From Coprobacter tertius (GTDB taxonomy: Bacteria; Bacteroidota; Bacteroidia; Bacteroidales; Coprobacteraceae), in contig NZ_JANDHW010000009.1 in assembly GCF_024330105.1 (NCBI RefSeq), positions 1 through 64,000 of the forward strand: 64,000 nt of DNA, given 5' to 3'. Made by a program: the position numbers and the translations under genes. Each line of letters opens with the position of its first letter. Position 1 is the stretch's first letter. Below are positions 47,652-56,536 of this stretch, piece after piece. The notes beneath the pieces were generated by a model, which worked only from the letters and a program-made list of their open reading frames with translations, did no database searches and had not been told where the DNA came from.

Positions 47652-49124
47652 ATGGATTACAAAGAATATTTAGCTTCCGAACGCAAACAGGAATGGCGGG
47701 AAGAATTACGTAAAAGTAAAAAGAGTAAGGAACGCACCGATATACCTCGCGTGCATATGAACGAGTTGCCTCCTGCTTACCGGATAACAAATAATGAAGA
47801 AGTAAATCAAGGACTCAATATAGAACAAGCACAAACCGAGGCTGCTCGTTGCCTGGACTGTCCCGATCCCTTGTGTATTACGGGCTGTCCCGTACAAATA
47901 AACATCCCTAAATTTATCAAGAACATAGAACGGGGAGAAATACTCGAAGCCGCCCGTACTCTTAAAGAAACCAGCGCATTACCGGCTGTTTGCGGTCGCG
48001 TATGCCCCCAAGAAAAACAATGCGAATCAAAATGTTTCTATATTCAAAAATTAAAAAAACCGGCTGTTGCCATAGGATATCTCGAACGTTTCGCAGCCGA
48101 TTTCGAACGTGAAAGCGGACGCATATCCGTTCCGGTTATTAAAGAAAGCAACGGTATAAAAATCGCTGTCGTAGGATCGGGCCCTGCCGGTCTCTCTTTT
48201 GCAGGCGATATGGCAAAAAACGGATACTCCGTCACCGTATTCGAAGCCTTACACGAAATCGGCGGCGTTCTCAAATACGGTATACCCGAGTTCAGACTTC
48301 CCAACTCCATTGTAGATGTAGAAATCGATAATCTAAAAAAAATGGGTGTAGAATTCATTACCGACTGTATAATCGGAAAAACGCTCAGTTATGAAGATTT
48401 ACATGAAATGGGGTTCAAAGGTATTTTCGTCGCCAGTGGAGCAGGACTACCCCGGTTTATGGGCATACCTGGTGAAAACCTTATCGGTGTTATGTCGAGT
48501 AACGAATACCTTACCCGCGTAAACCTCATGCATGCTGCCAGTGAAGACTCAGATACTCCAGTGATCAAAGGAAAGCATGTTGCAATTATCGGAGGAGGAA
48601 ATACCGCTATGGATTCGGTACGTACAGCCAGGCGCTTGGGAGCTGAAAGAGCGATGCTGGTTTACCGGCGCTCTGAAGAAGAAATGCCGGCACGTCTCGA
48701 AGAAATAAAACACGCTAAAGAAGAAGGTATAGAGTTTCTTACTCTTCACAATCCCATAGAATATATTGGAGACGAACGTGGGCGAGTAAAGCAAATGAAA
48801 TTACAAAAAATGGAATTGGGCGAACCGGATGCGTCCGGACGACGTAGCCCCGTAGCCATTCCAGGGGCAATAGAAACAATTGATATCGATGAAGTCGTCG
48901 TCAGTGTCGGAGTTTCTCCCAATCCCTTAATACCGAATTCCATACAAGGACTCCAGGTAAGTAAATGGGGTACTATTATCGTCAATCAGGAAACAATGAA
49001 ATCGGATTTACCCGACCTTTACGCAGGAGGCGATATCGTAAGAGGAGGAGCGACAGTAATCCTCGCAATGGGAGACGGACGGCGGGCAGCCGCAGCTATG
49101 CACGCCTCTTTCAGCCAAAAATAA
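47652..49124 (+). CDS. gltA: NfnB/GltA-type NADPH oxidoreductase
   Basis: The 490-residue protein resembles the glutamate synthase small chain. An N-terminal double [4Fe-4S] domain has CLDCPDPLCITGCPVQ and CGRVCPQEKQCESKC (about 74-140). An FAD site follows (VVGSGPAGLSFAGDMAKNGY, about 172-191), then an NADPH site (AIIGGGNTAMDSVRTARRLG) and the late GDIVRGGATVILAMGDGRRA. No large GltB subunit is adjacent; the alpha subunit upstream makes an NfnAB complex the better reading. Confidence 0.92.
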   Translation: MDYKEYLASERKQEWREELRKSKKSKERTDIPRVHMNELPPAYRITNNEEVNQGLNIEQAQTEAARCLDCPDPLCITGCPVQINIPKFIKNIERGEILEAARTLKETSALPAVCGRVCPQEKQCESKCFYIQKLKKPAVAIGYLERFAADFERESGRISVPVIKESNGIKIAVVGSGPAGLSFAGDMAKNGYSVTVFEALHEIGGVLKYGIPEFRLPNSIVDVEIDNLKKMGVEFITDCIIGKTLSYEDLHEMGFKGIFVASGAGLPRFMGIPGENLIGVMSSNEYLTRVNLMHAASEDSDTPVIKGKHVAIIGGGNTAMDSVRTARRLGAERAMLVYRRSEEEMPARLEEIKHAKEEGIEFLTLHNPIEYIGDERGRVKQMKLQKMELGEPDASGRRSPVAIPGAIETIDIDEVVVSVGVSPNPLIPNSIQGLQVSKWGTIIVNQETMKSDLPDLYAGGDIVRGGATVILAMGDGRRAAAAMHASFSQK

Positions 49125-49140
49125 AATTTCACGTTACAAA

Positions 49141-49172
49141 AAAAGAGAGAATAAGTTCATTCCCTCTCTTTT
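49141..49172 (+). terminator. Terminator after the nfnAB-type operon
   Basis: AAAAGAGA (49141-49148) pairs with TCTCTTTT (49165-49172), with A-rich and T-rich extensions (loop about 16 nt). It is followed by TATTTTTTG, a usable T-tract. Confidence 0.6.
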
Positions 49173-49188
49173 TATTTTTTGATCTTAA

Positions 49189-49222
49189 AAAAAGAGTTTC
49201 TGTAAAAACAGAAACTCTTTTT
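49189..49222. terminator. Terminator between nfnAB-type operon and HU gene
   Basis: A 14-bp perfect stem (AAAAAGAGTTTCTG, 49189-49202; complement 49209-49222) has a 6-nt loop. The A/T-rich arms make it work in both directions, closing the HU transcript and backing up the operon terminator. Confidence 0.8.
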
Positions 49223-49238
49223 CTTGAATTATATGAAA

Positions 49239-49511
49239 TTATTTTACTTTTTCAGCTAATTCAGCACCGGCTTTAAATTTAACGACTTTCTTAGCCGGAA
49301 TAGTAATTTGTTTCTTGGTAGCAGGGTTAATACCTTTTCTTTCACCTTTTTCATTTACAGAGAAAGTACCGAAACCAATAAGAACGATCTTATCACCACT
49401 TGCTAAAGTTGAAGATACGGTAGAAATAAAAGCATCCAGTGCTTTTTTAGCATCTGCTTTGCTCAAGCTGGCTTCTTCAGCCATCGCATTGATTAATTCT
49501 GATTTGTTCAT
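49239..49511 (-). CDS. HU-family DNA-binding protein
   Basis: The 90-residue histone-like protein starts MNKSELINAMAEEASLSKAD. The signature region GFGTFSVNEKGERKGINPAT (about 46-65) forms the DNA-embracing arms. It binds and bends DNA as a dimer. It is monocistronic, with its own promoter. Confidence 0.96.
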   Translation of the reverse strand: MNKSELINAMAEEASLSKADAKKALDAFISTVSSTLASGDKIVLIGFGTFSVNEKGERKGINPATKKQITIPAKKVVKFKAGAELAEKVK

Positions 49512-49572
49512 AAAACTTGTATTTTTATTTTGTAGTTAAAAATATAATTTCCTTTTTAATCACATAGATAGG

Positions 49573-49603
49573 CAAATATATCATTAAAAAACTAAATAGC
49601 AAA
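49573..49603 (-). promoter_or_regulatory. Promoter of the HU gene
   Basis: On the minus strand TTTG (49600-49603) and TATATTTG (49573-49580) are separated by 19 nt, a good match to the Bacteroidetes consensus. Confidence 0.7.
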
Positions 49604-49685
49604 AAATAGGAATAAAAAAATTAAATTTTCGCAGTAAAAATTTAATCTACAGATAAGAAAACACTTTTGATATCGAAATATTGAG

Positions 49686-49693
49686 TATTTTTG
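49686..49693 (+). promoter_or_regulatory. -7 promoter element of the rhomboid operon
   Basis: TATTTTTG lies 37 nt before the ATG at 49730. It overlaps the in-frame TTG at 49691, which therefore is not the start codon. Confidence 0.6.
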
Positions 49694-49729
49694 TCTCTGT
49701 TTGTATATATAACACAACTAATCGAATTT

Positions 49730-50431
49730 ATGTTTCAAAATAAGCAAGGATTTTTCAGCTCAATACCTCCAGTTACTAAAAATCTGATTATAATCAATTT
49801 TCTGTTCTGGCTCGCAACAATTGTTCTTCCCAAAGCTGGGATCGATTTAGTTCAATATTTGGGATTACATTATTTTCAGGCAAAAAGTTTCAACGCGATA
49901 CAGTTGGTAACTTACATGTTTATGCATGATCCCGGATCGATCGGACATGTTTTTTTCAACATGTTTTCCGTCTTCATGTTCGGACGTACACTCGAAATGG
50001 TCTGGGGCAGCAAACGATTTCTTATCTATTACATGATTACAGGGATCGGAGCCGGGCTCGTACAAGAAGTAACCTGGTATTTCATGCTGCGTGATCAAAT
50101 TGCCCATCTTACGATGGTACAAGGTTGGGAAACTACACAATTTTTACTGAACAATATAATCACGATCGGCGCTTCAGGTGCCGTATTCGGCATTCTACTC
50201 GCTTTCGGTATGCTGTTTCCCAATTCTCAGATTTTCCTCATGTTCATACCCATACCTATTAAAGCGAAATATTTCGTTATTTTCTATGGTGTACTCGAAC
50301 TCTTCCTCGGAGTAGGAAATTTCTCGGGAGACAATGTAGCTCATTTTGCACATTTGGGAGGTATGCTATTCGGGTTCTTTATCATTAAATACTGGAGAAA
50401 GAAAGGATTCGGGAATGGCAGCTATTTTTGA
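49730..50431 (+). CDS. Rhomboid family intramembrane serine protease
   Basis: The 233-residue membrane protein has six predicted helices. The catalytic Ser149 is in GASGAVFGI and His208 in AHFAHLGGMLFG; a GxxxExxxG-like cap region (FMHDPGSIGHVFFNMFSVFMFG) includes the HVFFNM motif of L1. It cleaves transmembrane substrates within the bilayer. The product ends in a short basic tail. The second rhomboid gene starts inside it (17-nt overlap). Substrates are unknown; in Bacteroidetes such pairs are frequent. Confidence 0.93.
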   Translation: MFQNKQGFFSSIPPVTKNLIIINFLFWLATIVLPKAGIDLVQYLGLHYFQAKSFNAIQLVTYMFMHDPGSIGHVFFNMFSVFMFGRTLEMVWGSKRFLIYYMITGIGAGLVQEVTWYFMLRDQIAHLTMVQGWETTQFLLNNIITIGASGAVFGILLAFGMLFPNSQIFLMFIPIPIKAKYFVIFYGVLELFLGVGNFSGDNVAHFAHLGGMLFGFFIIKYWRKKGFGNGSYF

Positions 50432-51296
50432 CAATCTGAAAATGCAATACAAGTCGGGCTCATTATTGATAAAACTAATTTTTATAAATGTAGCCCTCTT
50501 TCTGGTACTTAAACTAGCTGTAGTACTTTTACTCTTATTCAGAATCGACGGCTCTATAATTTACGACTATCTGCAATTACCGTCCAATCCGGTCGAATTA
50601 TTACACCGGCCCTGGACTTTGATAACATATATGTTCCTCCATAAAGATTTTTGGCATATCCTATTCAATATGCTTTGGTTTTACTGGTTCGGACAGATAT
50701 TTCTATCTTATTTCAGTGAAAAACAAATGGGGGCACTCTATTTTTTAGGAGGTATTTCAGGTGCAATTTTATATTTATTAGCATACAATTTTCTACCTTA
50801 TTTTAGTGGTATCGATGCCCGTTTGATGGGAGCATCAGCGTCGGTACTCGCAATTGTATTGGCAACAGCAGTTTATGTCCCCGACTTCAAAGTCAACCTT
50901 CTTTTTTTAGGAGCTATATCTCTAAAATACATCGCGATCATAACCGTCCTTATCGATATATTCAGTATAACATCTTCAAATGCAGGAGGGCATATAGCCC
51001 ATTTAGGCGGAGCATTGCTCGGAATCATTTTCGCACTGCAATGGAAAAAAGGAAAAGATATTACTCGTTTTATTAATATATGTATAGATAAAATCGTTAC
51101 CGTATTCAAAGGTCGTACTGCTCGCCCTAAAATGAAGATAAAATACAAAAGGGCCGAAACAGACATGGAATATAATGCACGTAAGAACGCCGAAATGGAA
51201 GAAATCGACCGCATTCTCGACAAGATTAAAAAATCGGGATATAGCGCTCTTTCTTCTGATGAAAAGAAAAAACTATTTGATGCCGGTAAAAAATGA
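50415..51296 (+). CDS. Second rhomboid protease with C-terminal cytosolic tail
   Basis: The protein is 293 residues from MAAIFDNLKMQYKSG. Ser141 is in GASASVLAIV and His196 in GGHIAHLGGALLG; HILFNMLWFYWFG is the L1 loop signature. After the last helix (about residue 205) there is a soluble tail with a basic linker (ARPKMKIKYKRAETDMEYNA) and a predicted helix ending SSDEKKKLFDAGK, resembling the DUF6576 extension. Its start lies inside the preceding gene, and the next gene overlaps its stop by 4 nt, so three genes are translationally chained. Confidence 0.92.
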   Translation: MAAIFDNLKMQYKSGSLLIKLIFINVALFLVLKLAVVLLLLFRIDGSIIYDYLQLPSNPVELLHRPWTLITYMFLHKDFWHILFNMLWFYWFGQIFLSYFSEKQMGALYFLGGISGAILYLLAYNFLPYFSGIDARLMGASASVLAIVLATAVYVPDFKVNLLFLGAISLKYIAIITVLIDIFSITSSNAGGHIAHLGGALLGIIFALQWKKGKDITRFINICIDKIVTVFKGRTARPKMKIKYKRAETDMEYNARKNAEMEEIDRILDKIKKSGYSALSSDEKKKLFDAGKK

Positions 51297-52420
51297 AATT
51301 TTTTAAGATGACATATATGGCCCTCGCCTTGGGTACGAATCTGATTTGTGCCGCATTGATGGTCATAGCTTCTTATGGATATCTTATTTCGCCCATTCGA
51401 TCGGTTGTTCCGTCATATCTGGGATTAGCTTTCCCTTTTTTTCTGATAGCGAATATAATATTCATTATTTTCTGGGCACTCCAGAGAAAATGGTGGTTCC
51501 TTATTTCCCTTATCGTCTTACTGGCTTGCAACCGTTCTATCAATGATTATACCCCTTTTCACCGCACTGCAAAAGAACAGGCTTCGAAAGATTCTCTCAC
51601 AATACTTACCTACAATGTAAACTCTTTCGATGCGCTCACTCCGCATACCCACGAACATCCCAACAAAATTATAGAATATATCGCCCGAAGCGGTGCCGAT
51701 ATCGTTTGTATGCAAGAATTCGCTTGTGGGGATGATCGGTCTATGATATCCGAAAAACAAATCGACAAAGGGCTATCCGATTATCCATACCATATCTTTT
51801 CTGAAAAATCGAAAACACCTTATTCAAAATCGGGGATTGCCTGTTATTCGAAATATCCGATTATCGAATCCAGGGAAATCGTATTCGGAAACTCGACTTA
51901 TAATAGTTCGTGGTTATATAAAATAAACGTAAACGGCCGTATCCTGACACTCATAAACAACCACCTCGAATCGAACAAATTCACATCGGGCGATCGGGAA
52001 CTGTATCAATATATGATAAAACACCTCGAAACCAACATGCTCGGACAATTTAAAGAAAGACTGGTTCAGAAAATGGGTGTAGCCTATAAACTTCGCTCGA
52101 TACAGGCCGAACAAATAGCCAATGAAATAAAAAATGCGGGCGAAAACATTATCGTTTGCGGAGATTTCAATGATATCCCGCAATCTTATACCTACCGTAA
52201 AGTGAGAGGCAAACTTAACGATGCCTATGTAGCGACAGGATTTGGTCCCGGAATAACCTATAATAAAAATATGTTCTGGTTCCGTATCGATCATATTCTT
52301 TACGGAAAAACACTAAAAGCCGTTTCTACTCATATCGGCGACATAAAAGCGTCGGATCATTATCCCGTGAAAGCGACTTTAGTATGGAATGACAATATCG
52401 AAAACAAGAATAATCCTTAA
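51293..52420 (+). CDS. Membrane-anchored endonuclease/exonuclease/phosphatase family protein
   Basis: The 375-residue protein has two or three N-terminal helices (about 8-30, 42-62, 68-85) and then an EEP domain. Visible motifs are LTYNVNSFD (Asn), IVCMQEF (Glu), LINNHLESN (His), VCGDFNDIP (Asp/Asn) and ASDHYPVKATL (Asp-His), the complete metal-phosphoesterase active site. The domain faces the periplasm if the helix count is odd, the cytosol if even. The substrate may be a phospholipid, nucleotide or nucleic acid. It overlaps the second rhomboid gene by 4 nt and is followed after 10 nt by the M3 peptidase. Confidence 0.9.
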   Translation: MKFFKMTYMALALGTNLICAALMVIASYGYLISPIRSVVPSYLGLAFPFFLIANIIFIIFWALQRKWWFLISLIVLLACNRSINDYTPFHRTAKEQASKDSLTILTYNVNSFDALTPHTHEHPNKIIEYIARSGADIVCMQEFACGDDRSMISEKQIDKGLSDYPYHIFSEKSKTPYSKSGIACYSKYPIIESREIVFGNSTYNSSWLYKINVNGRILTLINNHLESNKFTSGDRELYQYMIKHLETNMLGQFKERLVQKMGVAYKLRSIQAEQIANEIKNAGENIIVCGDFNDIPQSYTYRKVRGKLNDAYVATGFGPGITYNKNMFWFRIDHILYGKTLKAVSTHIGDIKASDHYPVKATLVWNDNIENKNNP

Positions 52421-52430
52421 TTCATTTTAT

Positions 52431-54527
52431 ATGAGAAACCTATTATTTATTACTACCTGTATCATGATTATTACAGCTTGCGTATCGAAAAAAGAAACAA
52501 ATCCGTTCCTCTCTGAATTTCAGACTCCATTTGGGGTACCACCTTTCGAGCAGATCGATACTTCCGATTACAAACCGGCTATTTTACAAGGGATCGAACA
52601 ACAAAACCAAGAAATAAAAGCAATCATTTCTAATCCCGAAACTCCCGATTTTAAAAATACGATAGAATCCCTCGACTACAGCGGGGAAATTCTCAGTCGG
52701 GTATTACCCGTATTTTACGGATTAGCAGATGCCGAAACGAATCCTACCCTGCAACGCCTCGTTCAGGAAATGTCTCCGATCTTATCGGAACACGAAGATA
52801 ATATTTACCTTAACGATTCTTTGTTTGCCCGCATAAAAAAAGTATATGATAACCGAGAAAACATGAACCTCGACGGTGAACAAATACGAGTTCTCGATAA
52901 ATACTACCGCAAATTTGTACGATCAGGAGCACTACTTTCCGATAGTGATAAAATCGAACTCAGAGATATAAATAAAAAACTGGCGTTACTTTCCATTCAA
53001 TTTGGAGATAACGTACTGGCCGAAAACAACGCCTTCGAGTTAGTTATCGATAACGAAAACGACCTTGCCGGTATTCCTCAAAACGCAAGAACCGCCGCTG
53101 CTGAAGAAGCCGCGGCAAGAGGGAAATCCGGGAAGTGGGTATTTACGCTCGACGAGCCCAGTCGAATCCCTTTCCTCCAATATGCTGAAAACAGAGATTT
53201 GAGGGAGAAAATTTATAAAGCTTATATCAACCGGAGCGACAACGACAATAAATACGATAACAAAAAAATCGTAAGCGATATCATTAATTTGCGTACACGC
53301 AAAGCTCATTTACTCGGCTTCGACTCTTACGCCGATTTTGTCCTCGACGACCGCATGGCAAAAAATACGGCTAATGTAACCCAGTTGATGAACAGGGTAT
53401 GGAGTTGCGCTTTACCAAAAGCAAAAGCCGAAGCGGCAGAATTGCAAAAAATGATCGATAAAGAAGGAGGCAATTTCAAACTCGCTGCTTGGGATTGGTG
53501 GTATTATACCGAGAAATTGCGTCAGGACCAATATAATCTCAACGAATCGGAATTGAAACCTTATTTTAAACTCGATAATGTACGTGAGGGTGCTTTTATG
53601 GTCGCTAATAAATTATACGGAATAACTTTTACCGAACTGAAAGATATGCCGGTTTATCATCCCGATATAAAAGTATATGAAGTAAAAGATGCCGACGGAA
53701 AACATCTTGCCGTATTCTATACCGATTATTTTCCTCGACCTGGTAAACGCGGAGGCGCTTGGATGAGTGCTTTCCGTGAAGAATACATTAAGGACGGAAA
53801 AGAAATACGACCGGTAATATATAATGTATGCAACTTTACTAAACCCACGGCAGACTCTCCTTCATTACTCACCCTCGATGAAGTAGAAACTCTTTTCCAC
53901 GAATTCGGACACGCATTACACGGTATGCTTACTCAATGTACTTATCCTTCGGTAAGCGGAACCAATGTCATGCAAGATTTCGTAGAATTACCCTCTCAGG
54001 TTATGGAACATTGGGCCACCCACCCGGAAGTACTGAAACTATATGCCAAAAATTACAAGACTGGAGAAGCCATCCCAGATTCTCTTATCGCAAAAATAGA
54101 AAAAGTAGCGACTTTCAACCAAGGTTTCGAAACAACCGAATTCCTGGCTGCTGGCATTCTCGATATGAAATGGCACGAAGTTAACAAAGAACAGAATTTC
54201 GACGTAAGAGCTTTCGAAAAAGCAGCAGTCAATGAAATGGGATTGATCGACGAAATCGGCTTACGATATCGCAGTACCTATTTCAGTCACATTTTCAGTG
54301 GTGAATATGCAGTGGGGTACTATAGTTATCTATGGGCACAGGTACTCGACGCCGATGCTTTCGAGGCTTTTGTAGAAAAGGGGATTTTCGATCAACCGAC
54401 GGCAAAAGCATTCCGCAGTAACGTTCTCGAAAAAGGGGATAGTGAAGATCCGATGAAATTATATATTCAATTCCGAGGTGCCGAACCGAACCCCGAATCT
54501 TTATTGAAAATAAGAGGATTGAAATAA
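52431..54527 (+). CDS. M3-family metallopeptidase lipoprotein, peptidyl-dipeptidase type
   Basis: The protein is 698 residues from MRNLLFITTCIMIITAC, with a lipobox at Cys17 so the mature protein is membrane-anchored. The zinc site is LFHEFGHALHG (H490, E491, H494) with the third ligand in the later GFETTEFLAAGILD region. The length and the late segment RYRSTYFSHIFSGEYAVGYY match Dcp, which releases dipeptides from oligopeptide C-termini. Upstream in-frame ATG at 52389 overlaps the previous gene and would hide the lipoprotein signal, so it is rejected. It is the last gene of the rhomboid operon. Confidence 0.93.
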   Translation: MRNLLFITTCIMIITACVSKKETNPFLSEFQTPFGVPPFEQIDTSDYKPAILQGIEQQNQEIKAIISNPETPDFKNTIESLDYSGEILSRVLPVFYGLADAETNPTLQRLVQEMSPILSEHEDNIYLNDSLFARIKKVYDNRENMNLDGEQIRVLDKYYRKFVRSGALLSDSDKIELRDINKKLALLSIQFGDNVLAENNAFELVIDNENDLAGIPQNARTAAAEEAAARGKSGKWVFTLDEPSRIPFLQYAENRDLREKIYKAYINRSDNDNKYDNKKIVSDIINLRTRKAHLLGFDSYADFVLDDRMAKNTANVTQLMNRVWSCALPKAKAEAAELQKMIDKEGGNFKLAAWDWWYYTEKLRQDQYNLNESELKPYFKLDNVREGAFMVANKLYGITFTELKDMPVYHPDIKVYEVKDADGKHLAVFYTDYFPRPGKRGGAWMSAFREEYIKDGKEIRPVIYNVCNFTKPTADSPSLLTLDEVETLFHEFGHALHGMLTQCTYPSVSGTNVMQDFVELPSQVMEHWATHPEVLKLYAKNYKTGEAIPDSLIAKIEKVATFNQGFETTEFLAAGILDMKWHEVNKEQNFDVRAFEKAAVNEMGLIDEIGLRYRSTYFSHIFSGEYAVGYYSYLWAQVLDADAFEAFVEKGIFDQPTAKAFRSNVLEKGDSEDPMKLYIQFRGAEPNPESLLKIRGLK

Positions 54528-54544
54528 AAATTTTTACCACTCTA

Positions 54545-54590
54545 AAAAATCCCGGAAATGGCTGTCTTTCTCAAGCTTTCCGGGATTTTT
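54545..54590. terminator. Bidirectional terminator between M3 and GNAT genes
   Basis: A 14-bp perfect stem, AAAAATCCCGGAAA (54545-54558) with its complement at 54577-54590, is followed by a T-rich run on the plus strand. Confidence 0.8.
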
Positions 54591-54731
54591 AATTTTTTTA
54601 TTTTTACAAACACTTTTTCTATACCTTTATCTTTATCACAAAAAGTCATACTTCTGAACAATAGAATCATATCATAAAAAATCTACATAGAAAACAGAAC
54701 ATAGCAGTCTGATAAAGAATAATACAGGCTA

Positions 54732-55247
54732 TTAAATTCCCAAATAATTTTGCAAACAAAGTTCGTATGCGTAAAATAAACCGATCTTACCGGTTAAAGG
54801 AATAACCCCTCTCAAGTTGAAGCCCATTCGATGGTATAATTTCTGTGCTGAACGATTTTCGGAAAACGTATCGAGTCGTGCCGTACGATAACCGTTTGCG
54901 CGCATGCGTTCGATGACATTTCGCAATATTTCTTCACCGAGATGTTCGCCCCTGCGACAGGGATCTACAAAAAGCCGGTGGATATAAAACACGGGCGTTT
55001 GTCCCTCCCACAAAACACAGTTATAATGGTCGTCATGTATTTCATTTACCGAAACAGCACCTAATAAGTCCCCCGTTCCCGATTCAAGCACATACATCTC
55101 CCCGCGCAGAATATCATTTCTAAAAACCTCTTCCGTTGGATAAGACTCGCTCCAACTAAATCCGGGATACTTATACCCGAGCATTTTTTGCTTTAATGCA
55201 TATACCCGCGAGACATCATCTAAGACCGCTTTACGAAATTCAAGCAT
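54732..55247 (-). CDS. GNAT family N-acetyltransferase
   Basis: The protein is 171 residues from MLEFRKAVLDDVSRVYALKQ; an upstream ATG at 55289 overlaps the U32 gene and is unlikely. The acetyl-CoA site is in VDPCRRGEHLGEEILRNVIE (about 95-114), followed by LDTFSENRSAQKLYHRMGF, typical of GNAT enzymes. The acceptor substrate is unknown. It starts 14 nt after the U32 stop and probably completes the mutS-U32-GNAT transcript. Confidence 0.9.
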   Translation of the reverse strand: MLEFRKAVLDDVSRVYALKQKMLGYKYPGFSWSESYPTEEVFRNDILRGEMYVLESGTGDLLGAVSVNEIHDDHYNCVLWEGQTPVFYIHRLFVDPCRRGEHLGEEILRNVIERMRANGYRTARLDTFSENRSAQKLYHRMGFNLRGVIPLTGKIGLFYAYELCLQNYLGI

Positions 55248-55261
55248 GTTCTCATTTATCT

Positions 55262-56512
55262 TTAAGAACCGGGAGTAACGGGTTCCCATTTAAAAAGTTT
55301 ATCCGACGGCCGAATTTTCTCATCGAGTTTAATCGAAAAACGTTCCCCTTTTACCGTTTCCGGAACAGATTTTAGATCAACGCGTATTTCATCGACAATT
55401 TTCGTTACAGCCCCTGTCGTCGGCCCCGTGATTAAAATCTCATCACCCACTTTCAGGGAATTTGTCTCCATCTGGAATTCGGCCACACCCAGTTTCGAGA
55501 AATATTTAATCCCTTTACCGAGATAAACCTTTCTTTTTGTCGCTCCAGAACCATAATTACGACTCCATTCCCCAAGGCGCTGCCCCAAATAATAACCGTT
55601 CCAGAATCCCCGATTAAAAACTGTCGCGAGACGGTCGTCCCATGTAGCAATCTTTTCATCAGTAAAAGTACCCTCTACACAAGACTCAATCGCTTCACGA
55701 TAACATTCTACTACCGTACGCACGTATTCGGCGCTTCGTGCCCGTCCCTCTATTTTAAATACCCGTACACCCGACTCTACCATTTTATTTATAAAATGTA
55801 TCGTTTTCAGATCCTTGGGAGACATGATATATTCGTTTTCTATATCGAGCTCTACTTCACTGTCGCGATCTTTAACCGTATATGCGCGCCGGCATATCTG
55901 CATACAAGCTCCACGGTTAGCAGAAGCGTTCATTTCATGCAAACTCAGATAACATTTTCCCGACACCGCCATACATAAAGCCCCGTGGCAAAACATTTCT
56001 ATCCGCATGAGATTACCACCGGGTCCTTTAATTTGTTCATCACATATCGCCTTGTATATCGCGGTCACCTGCTCCAGGTTCAATTCTCGGGCCAATACAG
56101 CCACATCTGCAAACTGAGCATAAAATTTCAACGCCTCGGCATTCGAAATATTCAATTGCGTAGAAAGATGCACCTCTACCCCGATGCTGCGGGCATACAT
56201 CATAGCCGCTACGTCACTGGCTATAATAGCCGAAATTCCGGCTTTTCCGGCAGCATCGATAATTTGCCTCATAAGATCGAGATCGTTATCGTATATGACC
56301 GTGTTTACGGTAAGGTAACTCTTCATTCCGTTTTCACGACAAATGCGGGCGATCTCATGCAGATCTTCCATCGTAAAATTATTCGATGAGCGAGCCCGCA
56401 TATTCAATCCCTCGATCCCGAAATATACCGAATCGGCTCCTCCTTGTATGGCAGCAGTCAACGATTCATAGGAACCTACCGGAGCCATAATTTCAAAATC
56501 GGATATCTTCAT
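55262..56512 (-). CDS. Peptidase U32 family protein, TrhP/RlhA-like
   Basis: The 416-residue protein starts MKISDFEIMAPVGSYESLTA. A TIM-barrel-like N-terminal half has GGADSVYFGIEGLNMRA, and the U32 signature is in FCHGALCMAVSGKCYLS and ANRGACMQICRRAY (about 175-215), whose four cysteines bind an iron-sulfur cluster in studied members. Members of this size (YegQ/TrhP, RlhA) hydroxylate tRNA uridine or 23S rRNA using prephenate-derived chemistry; older annotations call them collagenases. Which RNA is modified cannot be told. It is 24 nt after mutS. Confidence 0.88.
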   Translation of the reverse strand: MKISDFEIMAPVGSYESLTAAIQGGADSVYFGIEGLNMRARSSNNFTMEDLHEIARICRENGMKSYLTVNTVIYDNDLDLMRQIIDAAGKAGISAIIASDVAAMMYARSIGVEVHLSTQLNISNAEALKFYAQFADVAVLARELNLEQVTAIYKAICDEQIKGPGGNLMRIEMFCHGALCMAVSGKCYLSLHEMNASANRGACMQICRRAYTVKDRDSEVELDIENEYIMSPKDLKTIHFINKMVESGVRVFKIEGRARSAEYVRTVVECYREAIESCVEGTFTDEKIATWDDRLATVFNRGFWNGYYLGQRLGEWSRNYGSGATKRKVYLGKGIKYFSKLGVAEFQMETNSLKVGDEILITGPTTGAVTKIVDEIRVDLKSVPETVKGERFSIKLDEKIRPSDKLFKWEPVTPGS

Positions 56513-56536
56513 TTAATTATAATATTGTCAGAAAAA

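Noticed and set aside
47652-49124. Glutamate synthase small subunit as the main role
   Set aside because: No large subunit is adjacent, and the upstream flavoprotein subunit fits an NfnAB pair better.
55262-56512. U32 protein as a collagenase
   Set aside because: The cysteine cluster and length match RNA-hydroxylating members of the family; the collagenase name is historical.
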